DNA of 64,000 bases from CALFVT01 sp964513675 (GTDB lineage: Bacteria; Pseudomonadota; Alphaproteobacteria; Caulobacterales; Maricaulaceae), in the NCBI GenBank assembly GCA_964513675.1, contig CAZEOD010000007.1, forward strand, positions 1-64,000, read 5' to 3'. Shown here in pieces: positions 1-9,356 of the stretch; position 1 is the first letter of the stretch; each line of letters opens with the position of its first letter. Below the pieces are notes generated by a model, which made no database searches, was not told where the DNA came from, and saw nothing but the letters and a program-made list of their open reading frames with translations. A program made the translations under genes and the position numbers.

Positions 1-1310
1 GATAAATAAACTGGATTAAACGGATTGCCCGCTAGCCGCAAAATATGCGCCAAAAACGCGCCTGTCGGTGTTTCCTCCAAAGGTTCACCCGCAGAGGAAT
101 CAAGCCGCACACCCCAGCGCCTTAGCCGCGATTTCACCCGCCGCGCCAAAGCGGGGTCCGGCGTCACAAGCGTTGCCGTTTTATCAGGGTCCTCCAGCGC
201 CTCGCGCATAATCACAGCAATGGCGAGGGCTTCTTCCTCGTCATCATTGGCTTCGATTAGCGCGAAATTCTCGCGGGCTAAATCAAACGCATCGCCGGTT
301 TTAAAATCATCCCGAATGGCCTTGATACGGCCTAGCCATTCCTCTGTTGCCTCCACGGGTACAAGGCTCTCAGAAATGACGGCCCGCCGCGCCCGCAGCC
401 CTGTGCTATTTAATTGCGCGTCCATTTCAAGGCGCAAATCTGCCGCGTCGATAAAATTGGCAACACTATCAAAATCTAAGTCTAAGACTTGCAATAAGCG
501 TTTCATAGAAAATTGCGGATGATCTTCGCTGACTTTCTCCCACGCGCTTGGACGCATATTAACCGCAAGCCCCGGCAAGACGATCATGCCTTTGGGCAGG
601 TTCATCACGCAGCGCATCAGCCGCGCCGTGGCGGGTAATGTCCCCGTCGAGCCAGCAATAATCACCGGATGATCCGGCGGCTGCTCTGTCCATTGCGCGG
701 TCAGCGCATCAAGCAAAGCCACCCGCCGTGCCATGGGGTCAAGCCGCTTCATCTGCGAGAGGTGAGCCGGCCAAAAGCCTTGAATGATTTTATAAAACTC
801 CGCCGCCGTTTGGAAATGTGCCGCGGCTTTATTGGAGATATCATCAAGGCCCGAGAGGTCAATCTCACCGCGCCCTTCCATGGCGACATCATCAATAATG
901 CGCAAAAGCGGGTCTGTTAAAGTCAGCGCGATAGCCGGAGATAATGTCTCGCCGGACACAGCTTCATAATAGCGCCGCACCAAACGTGATAATTCAAACC
1001 GCCGCTCTAATCCTGAAATGGCGGGCCAGACACGGCTCGCGAGATCACCCGGCTCGAAGGGCGGCTCATCGGGGTCAATATCCGCTAAAGGGCGCATCGG
1101 CGGGAGTATCCGCGCGGCTGCGCCGCCCGCTTGCGCGCGCAGCGTAAAGGCGTCTGATAAATCCCGTACGGCGCGGCGAGTGGGCAAAAGTATCAGCCCG
1201 TTTTGCAAATCTTTCCCGAAAATATTATCAAGGCCAGATGCCAAAGCGGGCAGGAAATCAAGGCCGCTTGGCATGTTTAAAACAGCCGGAATGTCTTTAT
1301 CATGGCCCAT
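1..1310 (-). CDS. addB: AddB, double-strand break repair helicase/nuclease subunit (5' part only)
   Basis: Partial gene: the start codon is at 1310 and the frame stays open to the left edge, giving about 436 N-terminal residues. AddB pairs with AddA in the alphaproteobacterial AddAB helicase-nuclease that resects double-strand breaks for RecA, the counterpart of RecBCD. The stretch LLPTRRAVRDLSDAF near residues 41-55 is typical of the AddB N-terminal UvrD-like domain. The C-terminal nuclease domain would lie outside the window. The start is six bases past the murU stop, so it is probably the next gene of the tsaE-amgK-murU operon, an order common in alphaproteobacteria, with addA expected further left. 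Identification rests on motif and synteny. Confidence 0.85.
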   Translation of the reverse strand, partial: MGHDKDIPAVLNMPSGLDFLPALASGLDNIFGKDLQNGLILLPTRRAVRDLSDAFTLRAQAGGAAARILPPMRPLADIDPDEPPFEPGDLASRVWPAISGLERRFELSRLVRRYYEAVSGETLSPAIALTLTDPLLRIIDDVAMEGRGEIDLSGLDDISNKAAAHFQTAAEFYKIIQGFWPAHLSQMKRLDPMARRVALLDALTAQWTEQPPDHPVIIAGSTGTLPATARLMRCVMNLPKGMIVLPGLAVNMRPSAWEKVSEDHPQFSMKRLLQVLDLDFDSVANFIDAADLRLEMDAQLNSTGLRARRAVISESLVPVEATEEWLGRIKAIRDDFKTGDAFDLARENFALIEANDDEEEALAIAVIMREALEDPDKTATLVTPDPALARRVKSRLRRWGVRLDSSAGEPLEETPTGAFLAHILRLAGNPFNPVYL

Positions 1311-1316
1311 ATTCAG

Positions 1317-2051
1317 CTAAGCGCCGCTATGGCCGCGCGCTTGCGCGGCGCGCATAACGGCCTGCGCAAAATCGCGGGCGCGCGGATCACCGACATGCAT
1401 CCAATAGCCCGCCATGACATGGCCAAAGGCGCGGCCCCTTGGCAGGGTTTGATCCCATATTTTTTTGCGCGAGAATTTTTCTTCTAAAAATCCGCTTGCC
1501 AGCTCGGGTTTAAAAATTTGGACGCCGCAATAAACATGGCTCGCGCTTGCGCCGGAGCGGTAAGCAATTTGCCCCGCTGCGTTGAGGTCGAAATCCCCTG
1601 CGCTCTCAAGGCCTAGCACGGTGCCGCTCGGGGTTAGCATCAACAGCTCATCCATTTTATCGGGCTGCCATGCGGCCATGAGCGCGGCCAGAACAGGCGC
1701 AAATTCTATCCATATCGCATCAATATTACAGATTAATATGGGCGCGTCCCCCAAGAGCGGAAGCGCCTTAACAACCCCGCCCCCTGTTTCCAAAAGCGCT
1801 GCGCGTTCATCCGATATAATAATATCCAGCTTTGAAGTGCGGGCCTTCAAATAGGCTTCGAGATTATCGGCATGGGCATGAACATTTACAACCGCCCGTT
1901 TTATTCCCACCGTTTCAAGGCGGCGCAGCATATGTTCAATAAGCGGCAGTCCCGCCACATCAACCATGGCTTTGGAGCGCTCATCCGTCAAAGGCCGCAT
2001 GCGCGTGCCATGCCCAGCGGCCATGACCATGGCTGTTGTTATAGCGCTCAT
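1317..2051 (-). CDS. murU: MurU-like N-acetylmuramate-1-phosphate uridylyltransferase
   Basis: A 244-residue nucleotidyltransferase with the sugar-nucleotide pyrophosphorylase signature MAAGHGTRMRPLT at residues 10-22 and a metal-binding NIDAIW stretch near the middle. Family knowledge: MurU converts MurNAc-1-phosphate to UDP-MurNAc, which lets recycled muropeptide sugar bypass de novo, fosfomycin-sensitive synthesis. The immediately upstream gene is the matching sugar kinase AmgK and the two share four bases, which implies translational coupling and makes MurU more likely than a glucose-1-phosphate thymidylyl- or uridylyltransferase. Length fits MurU (about 225-245 residues). Substrate is inferred from context. 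Confidence 0.85.
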   Translation of the reverse strand: MSAITTAMVMAAGHGTRMRPLTDERSKAMVDVAGLPLIEHMLRRLETVGIKRAVVNVHAHADNLEAYLKARTSKLDIIISDERAALLETGGGVVKALPLLGDAPILICNIDAIWIEFAPVLAALMAAWQPDKMDELLMLTPSGTVLGLESAGDFDLNAAGQIAYRSGASASHVYCGVQIFKPELASGFLEEKFSRKKIWDQTLPRGRAFGHVMAGYWMHVGDPRARDFAQAVMRAAQARGHSGA

Positions 2052-3118
2052 GACAAGGCCTCAGGCGGTAGATGACGCGACAGCCATTGTTGCAGCGCCC
2101 CGCAGGCCGGATGGCGAAGATAAGCCGCCAAATGACGTTTAAGGCGCGGATGTAGCGCGCGATATTGCGGCTTGCCGTAAAGCTTGTCCGAGCGAACAGG
2201 AAAGCCGAGGTTTTTTAGTTTTCGCTGCGCTCCGATCACGGCATAGGCGGAGCGGAAGGCCGCATCATCCACAAGACCAGCCTTATCGCAAAAACGGCTG
2301 ACAAGGCGATCTGCAAGATCGCGGTTAACATCGCGGCGCGCATCCTCTAGCAGCGAGTTAAGATCATAAGCGGGGTGGGTTATCACCGCATCTTGGAAAT
2401 CAATTAAACCGACGCGGGCCGCCGCTTTGCGGTCAGGGCACCAGAATAAATTCTCGGCATGGAAATCTCGCAAGGCAAGTCCGGGGGCATGGGCGGATAA
2501 AACCCCTGTCATCTCGCGCCACACGCTCTCCCACTCTGATAGAGCGGCGGGGGTCAACACCGCGCCAACATCGGGTACAAACCAGTCTGTAAAAAGCGTC
2601 AACTCAGCGAGTTGTGCCTCTATGTCAAAGACAGGAACCGTCCAATCGCCATGACGAGATTCCAGCGTTTCAGCGAAACTACTGCGGTAAATCGCGGCCA
2701 AAACATCGACGGCTCCCTCATAAAGCATGGCTTCATCCGCCGGAGCGCGCTCCATATGGCGGGCATAGACATTACGGCCGGCATTATCCTGTGACAAATC
2801 TTCGAGCAGCAGGAAGCCATAATCTGTATCCGCAGCCATAATTTTGGGCGCCGAAAAGCCGCGCCGATAAAGCGCGGTGCCAATCGCAGCAAAGCTCTTC
2901 ATATCGGTTCCGGCTAATTTCGCCCGCCGCATATAAGCTGTCGCCGCAGCCGATGGTTCATCCGCAGGGTCATAATCCATCAAAATTGCGCGCTGGCTAT
3001 CTTGCTGGAGGCGGAAATATCGCCGCGCAGACGCATCGCCGGGAATCGGTAATATGTCGGCTTTGGCCCAATCTGTTCCTGCCAAAAATCCCTGCCGTAG
3101 CTCGCCGCGTATGCTCAT
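2048..3118 (-). CDS. amgK: AmgK-like N-acetylmuramate/N-acetylglucosamine anomeric kinase
   Basis: A 356-residue aminoglycoside-phosphotransferase-fold kinase. The catalytic loop LRDFHAENLFW lies at about 216-226 (Asp218 as base) and the metal-binding GLIDFQDAV at about 237-245. AmgK phosphorylates the anomeric carbon of MurNAc or GlcNAc in the cytoplasm, feeding MurU. The ATG at 3118 is chosen because it overlaps the tsaE stop as ATGA; the frame is open ten codons further upstream, but that would lie deep inside tsaE. Four-base overlaps on both sides tie it to tsaE and murU. Assignment is firm for the fold, and good for the function because of the murU partner. Confidence 0.86.
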   Translation of the reverse strand: MSIRGELRQGFLAGTDWAKADILPIPGDASARRYFRLQQDSQRAILMDYDPADEPSAAATAYMRRAKLAGTDMKSFAAIGTALYRRGFSAPKIMAADTDYGFLLLEDLSQDNAGRNVYARHMERAPADEAMLYEGAVDVLAAIYRSSFAETLESRHGDWTVPVFDIEAQLAELTLFTDWFVPDVGAVLTPAALSEWESVWREMTGVLSAHAPGLALRDFHAENLFWCPDRKAAARVGLIDFQDAVITHPAYDLNSLLEDARRDVNRDLADRLVSRFCDKAGLVDDAAFRSAYAVIGAQRKLKNLGFPVRSDKLYGKPQYRALHPRLKRHLAAYLRHPACGALQQWLSRHLPPEALS

Positions 3119-3579
3119 AGATTCACCCCTTTCAACCGCGCACCCCATTGCGGCGGGCCGGAGAGTGTAACCTCGCGCCCCTCGCCTTTAAAGGCAATAT
3201 CAACGCTCAGCGCATCGACGCTAAGGTGACGGCCCATTTTATCCGGCCATTCGATTAAGCTGACAATTTCGCTTTCCATGTCGATCACGCCAAGCTCCAA
3301 AACATCATCCGGCTTAGCGAGGCGGTATAAATCGCAATGCCAAAGCTCATAAGCGGGTAGATCATATGTTTGCACAAGCGTATAGGTCGGAGACGGCACC
3401 TCTTCTGCGTGGCCAAAAGCCGATTGTATCAGCCCCCGCGCCAAAGTGGTCTTGCCTGCGCCCAAATCTCCGGTGAGCGCGAGAACATCACCCCTGCGCA
3501 AAAGTGACGCGAGTTTGGCTCCAAAGCCCAGCATATCGGCTTCATTGGCGGCTGTATATGTGATGAATCGCTGTGACAT
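3115..3579 (-). CDS. tsaE: TsaE, tRNA t6A-modification ATPase
   Basis: A 154-residue P-loop protein with Walker A GDLGAGKTT at residues 37-45, then the family stretches SPTYTLVQ and the HCDLYRL segment. TsaE is the ATPase partner of TsaB and TsaD in making threonylcarbamoyl-adenosine at position 37 of ANN-decoding tRNAs. Length matches the family (about 150-160). It is probably the first gene of the minus-strand run tsaE-amgK-murU-addB; its start lies 74 bases from the divergent ferredoxin start, so the short space between must hold both promoters. DivL lies on the same strand upstream, but the plus-strand ferredoxin gene separates them. Confidence 0.93.
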   Translation of the reverse strand: MSQRFITYTAANEADMLGFGAKLASLLRRGDVLALTGDLGAGKTTLARGLIQSAFGHAEEVPSPTYTLVQTYDLPAYELWHCDLYRLAKPDDVLELGVIDMESEIVSLIEWPDKMGRHLSVDALSVDIAFKGEGREVTLSGPPQWGARLKGVNL

Positions 3580-3653
3580 TAATTATTGATACGCGCTTGC
3601 AAAATAATTGCAAAGTCATACATAAGGCAGGACGACAGAAATCAGGAGCAATT

Positions 3654-3971
3654 ATGCCTAAAATTCTTTTTATCGACCATAGCGGGGAATCTCGCGAGGT
3701 TGAAACTAAAGCGGGTGTTTCTATCATGGAAGCCGCCGTGCAAAATATGATCCCCGGTATTGACGCGGATTGCGGCGGGGCCTGCGCCTGTGCGACCTGC
3801 CATGTCTATGTCGATGCAGAATGGGCCGGCAAATTAAAAGCCAAAAATGATATGGAAGACAGCATGCTTGATTTTGCCGAGAATGTGCAAGAGACATCGC
3901 GCCTGTCTTGCCAGATTATCATGTCCAATGAGCTTGACGGTATAAAAGTTAGCACACCTGAAAGTCAGTAA
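3654..3971 (+). CDS. Adrenodoxin-type 2Fe-2S ferredoxin
   Basis: A 105-residue vertebrate-type ferredoxin. Cluster ligands are Cys40, Cys46, Cys49 and Cys86, spaced C-x5-C-x2-C-x36-C as in adrenodoxin and putidaredoxin; Cys44 is an extra, non-ligand cysteine. It carries electrons in the cytoplasm, probably for a P450, another monooxygenase, or Fe-S/heme work; the partner is not visible here. The ATG at 3654 follows an AGGAG ribosome site at the usual distance; the open frame upstream to 3573 overlaps the tsaE start and lacks family similarity. It stands alone between tsaE and divL on the opposite strand and ends in its own terminator. Confidence 0.92.
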   Translation: MPKILFIDHSGESREVETKAGVSIMEAAVQNMIPGIDADCGGACACATCHVYVDAEWAGKLKAKNDMEDSMLDFAENVQETSRLSCQIIMSNELDGIKVSTPESQ

Positions 3972-3997
3972 AACGGCTTATAATTCACAGTAACATA

Positions 3998-4022
3998 ACG
4001 GCCTTAACGGGCCGTTTTTTTT
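3998..4022 (+). terminator. Rho-independent terminator of the ferredoxin gene
   Basis: Stem ACGGCC (3998-4003) and GGCCGT (4010-4015) around a six-base loop, followed by an eight-T run through 4022. The T run covers the divL stop codon, so the two convergent genes share these bases. There is no T run on the minus strand, so it serves the ferredoxin only. Confidence 0.85.
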
Positions 4023-6492
4023 ACAGATCAAGCTCGGGGCGGCTGTTTGAATGGGGCGCTGAGGGCGGGAGATAGCAGGTCACATGCGTGCCTTCGCCTT
4101 CATCAGAGACGAGATCGACCCAGCCGCCGTGAACTTCGATAAAGCGCTGCACCAGCGCAAGGCCTAGCCCCGCCCCGCCGCGCGTTGATTGGAAAGTTTC
4201 AAAGACTTTAGGCTGCCTTTCAGACGGGATGCCGACGCCGTCATCTTTCACCCATAGCTCAATACCGCCGCTCGCCGCTAGATTTGCGCCCAGCTCAATA
4301 TGCCCCCCCGGTTTAGTAAAGCGCAGGGCATTGGTCAGAAGATTATAAACCACTTGCTTCAAGCGTTTCTCATCCGCGCGGATAACCCCAATATCTTCGG
4401 GGCAATTCAGGCCTAGCGTTTTCTTCGTATCATCCGCTTTCGTCGCGACATAATCGAGCGAATTCAAAAGCAGATCATAAATATCGACATCTCCAAGCTC
4501 CAAATCCAGCACATTGGCTTCAATCGCTGAAATATCGAGAATATCATTGATGATTTTCCCAAGGTCTTCGGAGGCCGATTGGATCGCGAAAATAAATTCG
4601 CTTTGCTTATCCGATAACTCCCCCGCCCCGCCATTTTGTAAGAAGTCAGCATAGCCCGTAATCGTCGTCAGCGGCGTTCGCAACTGATAGCTCACATGGC
4701 CAACAAAATCGGATTTAATCGCATCAGCCGCTTCGAGCGCCGCCGCCCGCTCAATCAGCGCCGCCTCTGTTTTACGTTCTTGCGTGACATCATCCCACGC
4801 CATCAAAGTGGCCCCATCGGGCAAAGGTTTTGACAACCATGAAATCATTTTATCATCAGAGCGGCGAATTTCGCCTTCAACTTGCTGACGGATTTGCGGA
4901 TCCGGGTCTGTCGCGCGGCCTTTTAAGTCACGCCAGAACATTTTGTCATGATAGAGCGGCATGACATCAGTGATAATATCATCAAAGCGCGGTTCGCCTT
5001 CAAGCTTTTCAGGTGCCAGCCCCCAGAGCTTGGCAAAGGCCGAGTTATAAATTTTAAGCCGCCCATCTGTGCCAAAAACCGAAATGCCCTCATTGAGTTT
5101 ATCAAGCGTCGCGGATTGAACATTTAGCAAGGTATTATACTGACGTTGCAAGCGCATTTTATCGGTAATATCACTAAATAACAGGCTGATAGACCCACTG
5201 GCGTCGCGCATCCGCATGAGCCGCAAAACCTTTCCATCCGGCAAATCCCAGCGTTCTTCGACCATTTCTTTGGGCCAGTTTGTATAAAGCGCTAATTCTT
5301 TGGCTTTCCACTCCGCATAGTCTTTTTGCTCGGGCAGCTTTCTTGCCCCGCGCATGTGATCGAGCCACTGACTATGGGTGAGATCAGAACGAATTGAGTT
5401 CGGCGGCAATCCAAAAATTGTTTCAACCGCACGATTGCGAAAGGTCATTTTCTGGGCGGATGAAAAAATGATAATCGCTTCATCCATATTATTTAACAGC
5501 TCATCATGGGCCCTGACATGATGCGCCAATGTTTCTTTATAGCTCTCGGCCTCAGTCGCATCGAGGGCAAAGCCGACCGCTCCGCCGGGGACGGGCAGCG
5601 TAACAATACGGGCGGCACGGCGACGGCCATGGATGATAATATGCGCCGTTGTTTCATGCTTGGCTTGCTCTTTAAGGGTCGTCTGAACTTGCTCCGTTAT
5701 TTTATCATGTAAATGAAGCTGGTTTTGAATGACATCATTGGCCCGTTCGGCGCTGACCGCTTTGACATAAGCTGGATTAACCCAGACCATGCGGCCTTGG
5801 GCGTGGCAACGCCAGACTGGAAAAGGCGCTCGGTTTAATATCTCAATAAAAGCAATCAGGTCTTGCTCTTCGTGAACATCCAACCTGTCTATACGGCTAA
5901 TAGCATGTTCTTCGCTTGGCCCGCGTACCGAATTATCGTCAACCCATAAAATCGCCTGCCCTTGGGCAATCCGGCCTTCAATATCGGCTTTATGACCTTG
6001 CGGCATCTCAAGACAGGCGGAAAAACTCGCCCCTTTTTCGAGCAATCCCATAATCGCACTGCGTAGACCCGCTTGTTTATCGGGTGACATGTGAACCTTA
6101 TTCAGTTCACATAGCCCCGATAATAAACCATCGGCAAATTTAGCCCCTTGGGTCAAGTTAAGCGAGGATTGCAAGGCCGCCAATGTCGCCGGAGAGCCCA
6201 TCAGGCGCGGCGTCTGCCAGACACCCTCTCTGACTTTCGGCGTTTGGGTCCAGACAATCGCAATTCCGGGATAAGATGATAAAACGGCTTCCAAGTGACC
6301 GGCACGAAACTCGCTCTGGCTATGACGTTTTTTAATGCGCTCAAAAGCAGGACGATCAGACAGCCAGCTTTTGATAAGAAAAAACAGGCATAGCGCTGCG
6401 ATTAATAATGCAAAAACGACAGTTAAAGTCGGTGATATAATCCCAATTGGCCGCATCGAAGCGTCATATCCTCGCTTTATTATCCGAATCAC
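4021..6492 (-). CDS. divL: DivL-like PAS-domain pseudo-histidine kinase (Tyr at the phosphorylation site)
   Basis: An 823-residue membrane protein: one N-terminal helix (about 21-40), PAS-like regions at about 205-300, 320-440 and 455-565, a HisKA dimerisation helix at 590-655 and an ATPase domain at 700-812. The usual S-H-E-L-R-T-P-L box reads SYQLRTPL, so Tyr602 replaces the phospho-histidine. The N box (NLLTNALRFT), G1 (DDGVGIP) and G2 (AGLGLAL) are kept. In Caulobacter this Tyr form is DivL, which senses DivK phosphorylation and tunes the CckA-ChpT-CtrA pathway. Caulobacter DivL is somewhat shorter (about 770 residues). An internal ATG at 6456 is an alternative start. Role is inferred from the Tyr substitution and architecture. 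Confidence 0.85.
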   Translation of the reverse strand: MIRIIKRGYDASMRPIGIISPTLTVVFALLIAALCLFFLIKSWLSDRPAFERIKKRHSQSEFRAGHLEAVLSSYPGIAIVWTQTPKVREGVWQTPRLMGSPATLAALQSSLNLTQGAKFADGLLSGLCELNKVHMSPDKQAGLRSAIMGLLEKGASFSACLEMPQGHKADIEGRIAQGQAILWVDDNSVRGPSEEHAISRIDRLDVHEEQDLIAFIEILNRAPFPVWRCHAQGRMVWVNPAYVKAVSAERANDVIQNQLHLHDKITEQVQTTLKEQAKHETTAHIIIHGRRRAARIVTLPVPGGAVGFALDATEAESYKETLAHHVRAHDELLNNMDEAIIIFSSAQKMTFRNRAVETIFGLPPNSIRSDLTHSQWLDHMRGARKLPEQKDYAEWKAKELALYTNWPKEMVEERWDLPDGKVLRLMRMRDASGSISLLFSDITDKMRLQRQYNTLLNVQSATLDKLNEGISVFGTDGRLKIYNSAFAKLWGLAPEKLEGEPRFDDIITDVMPLYHDKMFWRDLKGRATDPDPQIRQQVEGEIRRSDDKMISWLSKPLPDGATLMAWDDVTQERKTEAALIERAAALEAADAIKSDFVGHVSYQLRTPLTTITGYADFLQNGGAGELSDKQSEFIFAIQSASEDLGKIINDILDISAIEANVLDLELGDVDIYDLLLNSLDYVATKADDTKKTLGLNCPEDIGVIRADEKRLKQVVYNLLTNALRFTKPGGHIELGANLAASGGIELWVKDDGVGIPSERQPKVFETFQSTRGGAGLGLALVQRFIEVHGGWVDLVSDEGEGTHVTCYLPPSAPHSNSRPELDL

Positions 6493-6580
6493 GGCGTGAT
6501 TCTAAAGCTTAGATTCGCCTATAAGCCAAAGCTTGGCAAGCCTGTTTAAGCCTAACGCATCATGGTTAAATTAAAGCCGA

Positions 6581-7936
6581 TTAAGCGGCTAAATTTTCAA
6601 TCGCCTGCACAATAGAATTAGTGACTTTATCAATTTGGCCATAGTCATCGCCTTCGGCCATAACGCGGATAAGCGGCTCTGTGCCGGAAGGGCGAACCAA
6701 GATACGGCCAGAATTACCAAGATCAGACTTAGCGTCGCTTATCGCTGTGATAACATCAGCATGATCCATCGGCGAGTCGCCGTCAAAGCGAACATTTTTC
6801 AGCACTTGGGGTACCGCCTCAAAAACTTGCAAAACTTCACTCGCGGGGCGGCCAGAGCGGATAATCTCGGCCAGAACTTGAAGCGCCGCCATCGTGCCGT
6901 CGCCCGTTGGCGAATAATCCGTCATCAAAATATGACCTGATTGCTCCCCGCCGACATTATAACCATCGGCCCGCATCCGCGCAGCAACATGGCGGTCACC
7001 AACAGAGGTGCGAATTAAATCCATTTTATTATCTTGCAAATAGCGCTCAAGCCCAAGGTTTGACATAACGGTAGCAACAAGCCCCGGCTTACGTAAGCGG
7101 CCCGTCTCGGCCCAGCCCGTACAAATCAAGGCTAATAATTGGTCGCCGTCAATGACGCGCCCTTTTTCATCGCACATAATCAAGCGGTCAGCATCTCCAT
7201 CAAGAGCAATGCCCATATCCGCGCCATGTTTCAAAACTGTGCTTGATAAATTATCCGTACAGGTCGAGCCGCAATTTGCATTAATATTCATACCATTGGG
7301 CTGCGTGCCAATCGTAATCACTTCATCTGCGCCCAATTCCCAAAATGTCGCCGGAGCCGTTTTATAGGCCGCGCCATTCGCGCAATCGACCACAATACGC
7401 AGGCCGTTCAAACGCATAGATTTCGGAAATGTCGATTTGACAATTTCAATATAGCGTGCCTGCACATCTTCAAGCCGTTTAACACGGCCCAGCCCCTCTG
7501 ATGTCGCTAAGCCTTCTTTCCACTTACTATCCATATTATCTTCAATAATGGCTTGGACGTCATCATGCAGCTTACAGCCATCGGGGCCGAAAAACTTAAT
7601 GCCATTATCATGATATTTATTATGTGAGGCTGTAATCATAACGCCGAGGTCAGCCCGCAAGGTTCGCGTCATGAGCGCTACACCGGGCGTTGGCAGCGGC
7701 CCAAAGACACTGACATCCATGCCCACAGAGGCAAAGCCTGCAACCAAAGCCGGCTCGATCATATAGCCAGAGAGCCGTGTATCTTTACCAATGACAACAG
7801 AGTGACGGCGCGTTCCGCCATTTCGAAAATGCTTACCCGCCGCCATACCCAGCCGCATCACCATATCAGGCGTCATTTTCCCTGAATTAGCGCGGCCACG
7901 AACGCCGTCCGTACCGAAATAAGATTTTTTAGCCAT
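6581..7936 (-). CDS. glmM: GlmM, phosphoglucosamine mutase
   Basis: A 451-residue alpha-D-phosphohexomutase. The phospho-serine loop ITASHN places the catalytic Ser at 104, the metal loop is DGDADR, the sugar-binding GGEQSGH is present, and RPSGTEPLIRVM in the last domain binds phosphate. It turns glucosamine-6-phosphate into glucosamine-1-phosphate for UDP-GlcNAc, and so feeds peptidoglycan and lipid A. The ATG at 7936 is preceded by a strong GGGGAGGGG ribosome site; the frame is open nine codons further, but that extension covers the ribosome site. It lies upstream of divL on the same strand with 88 bases between, so co-transcription is possible. Confidence 0.96.
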   Translation of the reverse strand: MAKKSYFGTDGVRGRANSGKMTPDMVMRLGMAAGKHFRNGGTRRHSVVIGKDTRLSGYMIEPALVAGFASVGMDVSVFGPLPTPGVALMTRTLRADLGVMITASHNKYHDNGIKFFGPDGCKLHDDVQAIIEDNMDSKWKEGLATSEGLGRVKRLEDVQARYIEIVKSTFPKSMRLNGLRIVVDCANGAAYKTAPATFWELGADEVITIGTQPNGMNINANCGSTCTDNLSSTVLKHGADMGIALDGDADRLIMCDEKGRVIDGDQLLALICTGWAETGRLRKPGLVATVMSNLGLERYLQDNKMDLIRTSVGDRHVAARMRADGYNVGGEQSGHILMTDYSPTGDGTMAALQVLAEIIRSGRPASEVLQVFEAVPQVLKNVRFDGDSPMDHADVITAISDAKSDLGNSGRILVRPSGTEPLIRVMAEGDDYGQIDKVTNSIVQAIENLAA

Positions 7937-8167
7937 GGAAGGCCCCTCCCCATGTAAATGCACGCTGGTTGCACATCTTTAACCTCTAACGTCAAAATTG
8001 TGACAATCTGCCACATCATGATGTATTAAGTCCAAAATGTCATGCAGATTCAATGCCAAAACACATCTGATAAGCCTGAAAATACAGCTACAGCATTATA
8101 AAGGCGAATTAAAGCAGTCAAAAATTGATTTTTTTTGCGGCATTTTACAACCTTTACAAGAGCTAAA

Positions 8168-9244
8168 TTACAGGTGAATGTCCCGTTTATCTATCTTCAA
8201 GCGGTCAACGATCTTCTTAACATCTTGCGACTGCGCCAAATCAACGATTAAAACCTTCCCATCCGAGACTGTAATAGCGAGGTTTTTGACCCCGACGGCA
8301 CAAATAAGCGGCCCATCGCTTCGGATAAAGAGATTCTCGCAACCCTCTAAAATCACATCCCCGCTAAGCGACATATTTTCACTGTCACGGCTTATATCAT
8401 GCAGCGCCTCATAAGAGCCAATATCGCTCCATCCAATATCTGCCGCAACTGTCGCCGCGTAGCGCGTTTTCTCCATCACCGCATAATCAATCGAGATAGA
8501 CGGACAGGCCCCAAAAGACTCTGCATCAAGATAATGCAGGTAATCTGTTTGCCGCCTATCCTCAAATGCAGTGCGGGCACAAGATAAAACATCCGGCGCA
8601 TGACGCGCCATATCGGCCAACATAACCTCTGGCGCATAGAGAAAAATCCCCGCATTCCAGTAAAACTTCCCGCTTTCAACATAGCCGGCGGCTGTCTCGG
8701 CATCAGGTTTTTCGCGAAAAGATGTTACCTTATAGCCCGCACCGCTTAACGCCTCACCGCGCTCGATATAACCATAACCTGTTTCGGCGCGCGTCGGCTG
8801 AATACCAAAGGTGACGATATGGCCCTGCTCGGCCGCGATGGCCGCCTGAGCAATGGCCTGATGAAAGGCCGTTTTATCCGCAATATGATGGTCGGCCGGT
8901 AAGAGCAAAACCAGCGCATCTTTATCAGCCTCTAGGGCTTGCAGCGCGCTAATCACGCCGCAAGAGGCTGTATTGCGCCCAACAGGCTCAGCAATAATAG
9001 CCGAAACCGCCTGATTGATCTCGGCCATTTGCTCTGAAATAAACTCCGCATGTGCGGCATTACAGATAAAAACAGGGTCAAGAAAGCCCTCGCCTTGTAA
9101 GCGCAGGACTGTATCTTGGATCATTGTGTTCTCGCCCATAAGCGGCAAAAGCTGCTTTGGTCTTTCGCGGCGCGATAAAGGCCATAGCCGGCTTCCGGAG
9201 CCGCCAGATAATATCACAGGTATAATTAGTCGTGTCGTCATCAT
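8168..9244 (-). CDS. manC: Mannose-1-phosphate guanylyltransferase (single-domain)
   Basis: A 358-residue protein that makes GDP-mannose from mannose-1-phosphate and GTP for exopolysaccharide, O-antigen or glycan synthesis. It opens with the nucleotide-binding signature GGSGSRLWPLSR (residues 14-25) and the nearby RPKQ lysine, and carries the internal stretches LLLPADH and FREKP typical of this family. The C-terminal phosphomannose isomerase domain of the long bifunctional enzymes is absent, so the isomerase must be encoded elsewhere. Two adjacent ATG codons (9244, 9241) could start it. It follows the ChvI-PTS cluster on the same strand after a 112-base gap that holds a doubled GACTGCGTTAA. 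Confidence 0.9.
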   Translation of the reverse strand: MMTTRLIIPVILSGGSGSRLWPLSRRERPKQLLPLMGENTMIQDTVLRLQGEGFLDPVFICNAAHAEFISEQMAEINQAVSAIIAEPVGRNTASCGVISALQALEADKDALVLLLPADHHIADKTAFHQAIAQAAIAAEQGHIVTFGIQPTRAETGYGYIERGEALSGAGYKVTSFREKPDAETAAGYVESGKFYWNAGIFLYAPEVMLADMARHAPDVLSCARTAFEDRRQTDYLHYLDAESFGACPSISIDYAVMEKTRYAATVAADIGWSDIGSYEALHDISRDSENMSLSGDVILEGCENLFIRSDGPLICAVGVKNLAITVSDGKVLIVDLAQSQDVKKIVDRLKIDKRDIHL

Positions 9245-9356
9245 TAATCCAGTTGTCTATTCTCCCGCAGATTAGCAGAGAGACTTTACGACTGCGTTAA
9301 GACAGATGGGACTGCGTTAAACTCACCTCACAGATATAAGCCTGAGTCCCCAAAAC

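Noticed and set aside
25..522. A 165-codon plus-strand frame at the left edge
   Set aside because: It is the antisense of addB, whose frame on the minus strand gives clear AddB-like sequence.
6560..6585. TTAA repeats near the glmM stop considered as a CtrA site before divL
   Set aside because: Spacing between TTAA halves is six, not seven, and they overlap the glmM end.
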